Position numbers and translations under genes: made by a program. The notes below the pieces were generated by a model that saw nothing but the letters and a program-made list of their open reading frames with translations, was not told where the DNA came from and did no database searches. This document shows positions 56,588-63,110 of a DNA stretch of 64,000 nt, one piece after another. Position 1 is the stretch's first letter, and the number at the start of each line of letters is the position of its first letter. Source of the DNA: Providencia zhijiangensis (GTDB lineage: Bacteria > Pseudomonadota > Gammaproteobacteria > Enterobacterales > Enterobacteriaceae); the NCBI RefSeq assembly GCF_030315915.2, contig NZ_CP135990.1, positions 2,666,001 through 2,730,000 of the forward strand. The letters run 5' to 3'.

Positions 56588-57075
56588 GTTGTACATGAGT
56601 TTTACGCGATTATATCAGGGTATAGTACTGGAACATAGCTACCATCTTATAGAGAACAATATGAACTCTCAGCGAAGTTACTGCCTTTTAGGACTTGAAG
56701 TTTTTTGAGGCAGGGTAAGCAGGTAGTTTTTATGAAAAAGTGTCCAATGGGTCAACAGAGGTATTAAGAGATACATTATTACCATTGGACATTTTATACT
56801 GATTAATGATCACCAATCAGGATTATTGATCATTAAATCAATATCACTATTGAGTTTATCAATTAGCTCCATTAGTACTGAACCCTAACCCAATAAAACC
56901 TATCATTATTGTTAATTAGCTTTTGTACTCATATCATAATTAATTATGTTGTATATGAAATATATCAGTACTGATAGGGTAGTGTTTTGATTCGCCTAAA
57001 ATGAATTTTGATGTGAACTCACGGCAAAGTTACCTGCCTTTAGTACTCGAATTATTGTAATTCAGGGGGAGTATA
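56588..57075. repeat. Imperfect direct duplication, about 120 bp, 350 bp apart
   Basis: Segments near 56588-56715 and 56948-57070 share, in order, GTTGTAyATGA, TATATCAG, AGTACTG, then TGAACTC-CrGCrAAGTTA-C(C)TGCCTTT-AG-ACT. In both the TACTGCC or TACCTGCC is followed about 25 bases later by a complementary GGCAGGG or CAGGGGG, so each could fold as an RNA stem-loop. Confidence 0.6.
56735..56795. repeat. 61-bp inverted repeat, left copy
   Basis: The reverse complement of this segment matches 60970-61030 at 58 of 61 bases. Each copy has its own 10-bp inverted ends TGTCCAATGG and CCATTGGACA around a 31-bp centre. Here it is non-coding; the other copy lies in the 3' end of the primase-helicase gene. 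Confidence 0.9.
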
Positions 57076-57527
57076 CTGATTTTATTAATACTTAAAGTAA
57101 TCCCTTACTAAAGTAAAAAACAGTTCTGTTTTTATATCAAAGAGATAAAAAATTAAGTACATAATATATGTGTGTAATGAAATTTCAGTACTTGATATAG
57201 ATAATTAGAATTAAAGAATAAGGTAATTAAATAACAATCGAAAGTATTATTTAAAATAAAGTAATTATACTTCCATTACTTATTTTATCTTAATTTTATT
57301 TTTACTTTTAACAATAGAAATAAAATAGCACCCCATTAGTTTTAAAAGTACAAATATATAATATAACCAGTTGTTTTTATTGCATTTAAATTCGACATTT
57401 ATTTATGGTGAAATTTATTAATGAAAGTATTGCATTTATTTTTTAATTTTGATATCGTTAATAAAAGCATAAAAATAGACATGTTAAAACACTATCCTGT
57501 GTTTTACAATTTCGAATACAAAAACTA

Positions 57528-57578
57528 AAAAAACCACCTGAGCGTACATATTATACATGACACAATAGGTGGTTTTTT
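57528..57578. terminator. Strong bidirectional terminator-like hairpin
   Basis: AAAAAACCACCT (57528-57539) pairs with AGGTGGTTTTTT (57567-57578). A smaller hairpin TAAAACAC/GTGTTTTA (57485-57492, 57499-57506) precedes it. No gene upstream on the plus strand was found, so it may end a small RNA. Confidence 0.7.
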
Positions 57579-57712
57579 CTATTACGTGGAAATTATAGAT
57601 GGATAATTTAACATCCCAAATCTTAGGATATATACTATTATAATAGAAGTAATACTAGTTTAGTCAGTATTTGAATCCTATAATTGCTTACACTCAAAAA
57701 TAGGATAATAAT

Positions 57713-58090
57713 ATGAAAACAATAGCATTAAAAAACTCAGAATATACATATATTTTAACTACTAAAGATAGCCTTAATGAAATTAATAAAAAAATTGGAA
57801 AGAAGCTATCAATAGCTTACATTAAGGCGTTATATGACAATAAAATAATCCAGTACCAACATTGGTATAATGGAGCTTGTAATCAATACATGGAAAGTAA
57901 CAATATACCTTCTCACATAGTTAAATTCATAAAAAATAATAAAATGAACACTTATACATTAATAAAGAATATAAAAATTAAATTTGGAATAGTAATATCA
58001 CCTCGTAGTGTTAATAACACTAAGAACACTAAGAATACTAAGAATACTAAGAATACTAAGAATACTAAGAATACTAAGAATATGGAGTAA
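57713..58090 (+). CDS. Hypothetical protein with C-terminal Thr-Lys-Asn repeat
   Basis: 125-residue basic protein, no family recognised. Two short regions look like helix-turn-helix or helical DNA-binding units (IGKKLSIAYIKALYDNK and YTLIKNIKIKFGIVISPRSV). It ends in seven TKN repeats encoded by the 9-bp tandem array. A Shine-Dalgarno-like AGGAT lies a few bases before the ATG. It precedes the primase-helicase gene by 263 bases and could be a regulator of it; that is inference. Confidence 0.6.
   Translation: MKTIALKNSEYTYILTTKDSLNEINKKIGKKLSIAYIKALYDNKIIQYQHWYNGACNQYMESNNIPSHIVKFIKNNKMNTYTLIKNIKIKFGIVISPRSVNNTKNTKNTKNTKNTKNTKNTKNME
58019..58081 (+). repeat. Coding 9-bp tandem repeat (seven units)
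   Basis: Seven copies of ACTAAGAAT (first with AAC) in frame at the end of the 125-residue protein. Being a multiple of three, copy-number change would lengthen or shorten the tail without frameshift. Confidence 0.95.
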
Positions 58091-58353
58091 CTAAAAAATA
58101 TAAAAAAAACAAAAAACAAAAAATTAAAACTTGGACTACTATATAAAATTAAATTATTACTTAATAAATTAATTTGTCAAACTTAATGAAATAGAACACC
58201 AATTCCAACCAAGCATATAATGCGTATACATTTAATTAATTTTAAAATATTACCGCATTATTCAAATCCTAAAGTTCATGATGGTTTGTTAAACTTTTAA
58301 TTGACGTTAGGATACTTAAAAAAATAAATCATTAATAATAAGGAAGATTTAAA

Positions 58354-61173
58354 ATGGAAATGATTTCTAATGAAAACGATGAAAATGAAAAAAAACTGTA
58401 CTTTACATGGTATAAAAACAAATATTCATCTGGAAATAAAAAATCAAAAGATATAATACATAGCAATCAATGTTGGAGTTCACTAGTTAAATATTTTTTA
58501 AATAAAAATGAATGGCTTTATTTTAATGCTTCAAATATGAATGAATATGAAAACGCTAAAAATAATTTTGATGGAATCATATTTGCTGAAATGGTTAAAA
58601 ATAAGGAAAGGAATAGTGATAATGTAATAAATCACTATGCGATAGTACTTGATATTGATGGGAATATGTCTATTAGTGACGTTAAAAATGAATTAAAAGA
58701 ATATGAATACTTACTCTACTCTACGGGTAGTCAAGGGTTAAAGAAAGGAGATCGTTTTAGAATTATTTTGCCACTACTAAACCCTGTAAGTAAAGATGAA
58801 TATAACAGTTATTCAGTATCATTGATGAGTATATTTTATTATTCTGATCCTTCATTTTGTAAAACATTACAATTACAATACTTACCTTTTATAAATAAAG
58901 CCTATGAATCAGAGTTCATTTCTGAACATAACCAAGGATCGTTTTTTGATATTACAAAATTAGAGAAAAATCAAATCATAGAAAATAAATTTAGCTCTGA
59001 TGTTTTTAAGAAAATTGAAAATAATTATATTTACGAAGTAGGGAATAAAGATGAAATATTGAAATTAATAATTGAGAAGAATAAAGGGAATTTAGGCTAT
59101 GATGAGAAATTAAAGTTAACCAGTAGTTTAAAAAATGCTGGTTATCAAGAAAATGATATTATAGAAACAATAGATTTAGTAAGTAAAATAGGTTCAAAAA
59201 ATTTCGGATTAGATATGTATAAAAAAGCTAACCCCTCTTATGGTAGTATATTTAGCTTAAGGAACTTCCTTCCTGAAAAAAGCAAGGTATTATTAAAGAC
59301 AAATGCTGTAATAAATGATGTTAATTCAACCTATGACTCTATTTATACTCTAAATGAAGATCAGTTTCTATCAGAAATTATTGATGAAATAGAATTTAAA
59401 GAAGGAATCAATTTACTAATTGGTAGCACAGGAATAGGAAAGAATTATGCTATGATGAAGAGAGAAAAAACAAAAATAATAACACCGTTAACATCTATTG
59501 TTGAGCAATCTGGGAGTAGCAATGATCTATATAAAAATAATATAGCCACATGGAATCAAATAAAAAACATGATGATTAATCCTAGCATATGTAAAGAATG
59601 GGATTTAGTAATAGATGAAGCTCATGGAATTATATTTGATTATGATTATAAGTATGAGACAATTGAAACCCTTCAGCAAGCTATTAAGCTTTTTAATAAA
59701 GTTATCTTTATGTCAGGAACAATAAAACCAGAATATTTTTCTAATATAAAATTTGAAACAATTAATAAAGTTACAAAAGCAGATAGTACTTTAAAACAGA
59801 TTCAAACTTACTTTTGTAAAAGTAAAGAAGATTCAATAATACGAGATCTAAAGAATAGTGAAAGAAAATCTATTCTATTGATAAATGATAAGGCAAAAGG
59901 AAAGTATATTGGTGAGCAATCAGGGAAAAAGTTTCTATTAGTTAATGCGGATCTTAAAAATGAAGAAAATGTAAAAGATTTATTTAGTAAAAGAATAATG
60001 GGAGATTATGACTGCATTATCGGTACTAATAGTATTGTAGAAGGTCTTAGTATTATTGATGAACTGGATGAGGTTGATATTTTCATTTGTGAAGAAACAG
60101 ATCCTGACAGAATTGAACAGTTCACCAATAGGTTTAGAAAAATAAAAAAATTAAAAAATGTAAATTACTACATTGATAGTAAAAGTATAAAAAAAATAAA
60201 TGATAATAATATTGAAAAAATTATAGAATCGGCAAAGGAACTTGCTAATGCACTTAAAAATTCATTTGATATTGCACAAAGCAACCAACAAAAAAATTCT
60301 TTCATTAAAACCTATCATATTAACAATGAATTAAATGTATATATTAAAAACAACGATTTTTATGTTAACTATAATATGATTGACCATCAAAGTTACGTAC
60401 ATAGAAAGGAAAAATCTAATAACGAATTCAGTTACTTCATGTCGAGACTTTTTGAATATAATTTCCAGATATTCCTTCCAATTTTTGACGATTACATGTC
60501 TAATGCCAATGTTGACATAAAGGAACTTAAAAAGATTGAAAAAGAATTAACTAAGGCAAATGAGAATAAAGAACTGAGTGAATTAAAAGAGTATTTTGAA
60601 AATGGAGTGCTTCCTGAAATTAAAGGAGATACTTTTTTAAAGTACAAAATAAAAATACAAGACATGAGGAGTAAAGGTTTAAATAACAATGATATACCAC
60701 ATGTAATTGATTCAATAATAGAGGATAGGGATTATGAGAATAAACTACTTAAAGATATAGAATATAATAAGACAAGTTGTCAATATAGGGATTTTGTCAT
60801 TTCTGAAGTGAATTGTTTAAAGTTTACACATAAAAATTTTGATTATATAAGATCAGTTGATGCTAAAACTATTGCAACTAACGTTGTAAGAATGGTGTTA
60901 TCTAAGGAATTCAATAATGATATAGATTTAATGATTACAAATTCTGATTGGAACTCTTTGATTAGTAAAAAAATGTCCAATGGTAATGATGTATCTCTTA
61001 ATACCTCTTATGACCCATTGGACACTTTTTTTGTAAAAAACACAATGGCAAGCAGAGTGATTAAAAAGTACATATCCTTAAGTGACTCAACTAAGATTAC
61101 TAAATCTAAAGAACGTATCTGTGCATATAGAATCCTTCATTTGTCATTAACAGGATTGAAATTAACCATTTGA
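58354..61173 (+). CDS. Replication protein: archaeo-eukaryotic-type primase domain fused to SF2 helicase
   Basis: 939 residues. The N-terminal 200 residues resemble primase-polymerase (AEP) domains: an acidic pair in VLDIDG (D100, D102), STGSQGLKKGDRFRIILPL (residues 123-141) with its conserved Ser and Arg. A helicase follows: GSTGIGKN (357-364, Asn in place of Ser/Thr of Walker A), DEAH (421-424), MSGTI, GTNSIVEG and QFTNRFR (589-595). The SF2 part recalls herpesvirus origin-binding-protein (UL9-like) helicases. A Shine-Dalgarno AAGGAAG precedes the ATG. Very AT-rich, unlike its neighbours. It probably initiates replication of a plasmid- or phage-like element. Confidence 0.72.
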   Translation: MEMISNENDENEKKLYFTWYKNKYSSGNKKSKDIIHSNQCWSSLVKYFLNKNEWLYFNASNMNEYENAKNNFDGIIFAEMVKNKERNSDNVINHYAIVLDIDGNMSISDVKNELKEYEYLLYSTGSQGLKKGDRFRIILPLLNPVSKDEYNSYSVSLMSIFYYSDPSFCKTLQLQYLPFINKAYESEFISEHNQGSFFDITKLEKNQIIENKFSSDVFKKIENNYIYEVGNKDEILKLIIEKNKGNLGYDEKLKLTSSLKNAGYQENDIIETIDLVSKIGSKNFGLDMYKKANPSYGSIFSLRNFLPEKSKVLLKTNAVINDVNSTYDSIYTLNEDQFLSEIIDEIEFKEGINLLIGSTGIGKNYAMMKREKTKIITPLTSIVEQSGSSNDLYKNNIATWNQIKNMMINPSICKEWDLVIDEAHGIIFDYDYKYETIETLQQAIKLFNKVIFMSGTIKPEYFSNIKFETINKVTKADSTLKQIQTYFCKSKEDSIIRDLKNSERKSILLINDKAKGKYIGEQSGKKFLLVNADLKNEENVKDLFSKRIMGDYDCIIGTNSIVEGLSIIDELDEVDIFICEETDPDRIEQFTNRFRKIKKLKNVNYYIDSKSIKKINDNNIEKIIESAKELANALKNSFDIAQSNQQKNSFIKTYHINNELNVYIKNNDFYVNYNMIDHQSYVHRKEKSNNEFSYFMSRLFEYNFQIFLPIFDDYMSNANVDIKELKKIEKELTKANENKELSELKEYFENGVLPEIKGDTFLKYKIKIQDMRSKGLNNNDIPHVIDSIIEDRDYENKLLKDIEYNKTSCQYRDFVISEVNCLKFTHKNFDYIRSVDAKTIATNVVRMVLSKEFNNDIDLMITNSDWNSLISKKMSNGNDVSLNTSYDPLDTFFVKNTMASRVIKKYISLSDSTKITKSKERICAYRILHLSLTGLKLTI
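60970..61030. repeat. 61-bp inverted repeat, right copy
   Basis: Within the 3' end of the primase-helicase gene, inverted relative to 56735-56795 (58 of 61 bases). The 10-bp ends TGTCCAATGG (60974-60983) and CCATTGGACA (61015-61024) are perfect inverted repeats of each other. Confidence 0.9.
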
Positions 61174-61224
61174 ATTTAAATGATTAATTTTTTGCTGTTG
61201 TAAACAGTACTAAGATAATTGATT

Positions 61225-61316
61225 GATCGATATTACCTATTGGTGAGCTTGATATTGATAGGCCTAATAGGTAATAACGATCGATATCATAAAATTGATC
61301 GTTATTATCGATCGAT
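61225..61316. repeat. Palindrome-rich segment with repeated ATCGAT
   Basis: TATTACCTATTGG (61231-61243) pairs with CCTAATAGGTAATA (61263-61276, one bulged T), and GATCGAT or CGATCGAT occurs three times (near 61226, 61279 and 61308). It lies in the 306-base gap between the primase-helicase and the Ner-like remnant and looks like an operator or origin. No gene was found in the gap apart from a minimal ATG-CTA-TTA-GCT-TAA frame at 61379-61393 behind AAAGGAG. Confidence 0.6.
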
Positions 61317-61479
61317 TGGTTGGGTTGTGATATGATAGATAGCATAAAATGATAAAATTTAATCAAAGGAGAATTAGCATGCTATTAGCTTAAAGATTAT
61401 AACCAAAACCGAACGCACGTAAGTTTAAACTACCTCCCTACGGAGGCATATCAAAACTCTAATTTGGGAAGTTCAATTA

Positions 61480-61648
61480 ATGGGGAGTGGACAGCAGTAC
61501 ACTAACTAGTCTTCTGAGAGAAAATTTATTCTATGACAGAACATTATATAACGTATTAGATAGAAGTTGGCCTAAAGGTGAAAAAATCATAGCTGATTTT
61601 GTTGGTGTACCTGTTTATATAATTTGGCCCGAGCGGTATGTTAAATAA
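61480..61648 (+). pseudogene. Ner/Nlp-like helix-turn-helix regulator, frameshifted
   Basis: The C-terminal part matches the Ner/Nlp (SfsB) family over LLREN-LFYDRTLYNVLDRSWPKGE and IIADFVGV-IWPERY, aligned with LSRE-TLANALSRPWPKGE and IIA-IWPSRY from memory. A frame from ATG 61480 stops at 61507 (TAG); one extra base there would join it to the Ner-like frame running to 61648. Alternatively a GTG at 61487 opens the downstream frame alone (53 residues). Ner is a repressor of phage Mu early genes. Confidence 0.6.
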
Positions 61649-61671
61649 AATAATTTAAAGGAATTGGATAT

Positions 61672-62244
61672 ATGGTTGGATTTATATTATTTTTATCTGT
61701 TTTTATCGCAGGTTTTTGTTTAATAAAAACATTTAAATGGTGTGAGTTTAATAATATAAAAGGTTTTTCAAAATTCATGGCATTATTACTATCTAGCTTT
61801 GTTTCTTTTGTAATTACTTTTTTTATAGGAATGTTTTGGCATAGTTATAGCCAAGGTGAATTCAAGCATCAAGACAAGAAATTTAGTTGTGACATATTTA
61901 TGTATGAGGGGGTTGCTTCAAAGCTAGATGCACCCAATAAAAAAATAGGGAAAAGTATTCCTATTGGTGGTGGTAGTTTAATATTAAAAAATGATTATTT
62001 TATTATTAAAGCTAATTCAAGTAGTGATGAATTTAAATCGCCACCATTAAGTCCTAATGAAAACCTAGATAAAGGGGTACTTAGTGCTAGTACACATGAT
62101 TATTCTACTCAAAAATCAATATACTATATGTTAAATACAGATATAAAAAACACATATGCCCAAATGATAATAACTGGGCCATTAAATAATAGAGAGAATA
62201 AAGTAATGGCAATGTCGGCAATGAATTGTAGAAGTAATAACTAA
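61672..62244 (+). CDS. Two-helix membrane protein of unknown function
   Basis: 190 residues, no recognised family. Hydrophobic segments at about residues 2-20 and 36-56, then a soluble domain of about 130 residues that probably faces the periplasm, rich in Ser, Asn and Lys. AAAGGA precedes the ATG. It follows the Ner-like remnant by 23 bases and is convergent with the resolvase gene. Could be cargo of the element; no function can be assigned. Confidence 0.6.
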   Translation: MVGFILFLSVFIAGFCLIKTFKWCEFNNIKGFSKFMALLLSSFVSFVITFFIGMFWHSYSQGEFKHQDKKFSCDIFMYEGVASKLDAPNKKIGKSIPIGGGSLILKNDYFIIKANSSSDEFKSPPLSPNENLDKGVLSASTHDYSTQKSIYYMLNTDIKNTYAQMIITGPLNNRENKVMAMSAMNCRSNN

Positions 62245-62299
62245 TAGATCGATTGGGTTCATTCAAGAGCAATAGCCACCTTAAATTAGGTGGCTATAT

Positions 62300-62860
62300 T
62301 CATTCATAAACAGATAATGATTTTTTAACTCTAAAAACGGTAGCCCGCCCACAATCACATAATTTAGCTATTTCATCCGCAGTATATTTTTCACTCTCTA
62401 GCATTTCAGTGATTTTACTATGAAGTACTGCATTCTTTTGTTTTCCTTTGTACTTTCCAGCCTTTTTAGCTATAGCAATACCTTCATCTCTTCTAGATGC
62501 AATAATACCTCGTTCAAACTCTGCAACTGCTCCCATCATGGTTAAAATTAGCCTTGAAGCGGGAGAATTATCAAAACTCATGTTGTTGTCTAAAAATTTA
62601 ACGGTTATTCCTTTTTCCACTAATTCATCCACTAGCGATAAGAGCTCTTTGGTATTACGGGCTAATCTATCGATAGACTTTGTAATGAGAGTATCACCTT
62701 GCCTTAAGTGCGATAGGAGTAATAGTAGTTCTGGCCTGTCGTTGATATTTTTCCCTGACACTTTCTCTTGGATCACTTTGTCGCAAACAGGCTCAAGTAC
62801 TGAAAGCTGCCTTTCTAAATTTTGATCTTTTGAAGAAACCCTTGCATAACCGAATATCAT
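62300..62860 (-). CDS. Serine resolvase/invertase (Tn3-resolvase family)
   Basis: Site-specific recombinase using a serine nucleophile. N-terminal catalytic domain with YARVSSKDQN (catalytic Ser9), DTLITKSIDRLARNTKELL (conserved Arg) and GAVAEFERGIIASRRDEGI, then a C-terminal helix-turn-helix (YTADEIAKLCDCGRATVFRVKK). 186 residues, resolvase size. The ATG at 62860 has AAAGGG upstream; an in-frame ATG at 62878 lies in the res-like arm. A res-like site lies just upstream. Confidence 0.9.
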   Translation of the reverse strand: MIFGYARVSSKDQNLERQLSVLEPVCDKVIQEKVSGKNINDRPELLLLLSHLRQGDTLITKSIDRLARNTKELLSLVDELVEKGITVKFLDNNMSFDNSPASRLILTMMGAVAEFERGIIASRRDEGIAIAKKAGKYKGKQKNAVLHSKITEMLESEKYTADEIAKLCDCGRATVFRVKKSLSVYE

Positions 62861-62871
62861 AAAAGCCCTTT

Positions 62872-62983
62872 GTATCATTTACTATATTTAAATGATACTG
62901 AATCATATAGATAGGATCAAGTACTAAATGATACTATTTTAGCTGAATTAGGTGGGTATCATTAGGGAGTAGCTGAATGATAC
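62872..62983. promoter_or_regulatory. Probable res site (three subsites) of the resolvase
   Basis: Five copies of GTATCATT or its complement AATGATAC in 112 bp. Subsite I 62872-62898 is a 27-bp repeat with 9-bp perfect arms (GTATCATTT/AAATGATAC); subsite II about 62899-62934 (ATCAT and AAATGATAC, about 35 bp); subsite III 62956-62983 (GTATCATT/AATGATAC, 28 bp). Sizes match the 28/34/25-28 bp design known for Tn3-type res sites. Confidence 0.75.
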
Positions 62984-63110
62984 ACTATTGGTGAAAAATT
63001 AGTATAATTTTTGGGGTGAATAATATAGTAATGTAAATATTGCATATATAACCATTACATGTTTTGATCTGAAAAATTCATATCATTATTTACTGGAATA
63101 GGGTTTTATA

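Larger units (their letters stand above)
56469..57712. other. Long non-coding, repeat-rich stretch at the edge of the accessory block
   Basis: About 1.24 kb without a supported gene and of very low GC. It contains seven AGTACT palindromes (56505, 56541, 56624, 56874, 56967, 57042, 57187), a 19-bp operator-like dyad next to speB, an imperfect duplicated segment, one arm of a 61-bp inverted repeat, and a strong terminator. Each is listed separately. It may include small RNA genes or a replication control region. Confidence 0.7.

Noticed and set aside
58019-58081. Possible CRISPR array
   Set aside because: Units are 9 bp, contiguous and in frame, with no spacers.
56735-61030. Terminal inverted repeats of a transposon
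   Set aside because: The right copy lies inside the reading frame about 145 bases before its stop, and no transposase lies between the copies, so ends of a transposon are unlikely.
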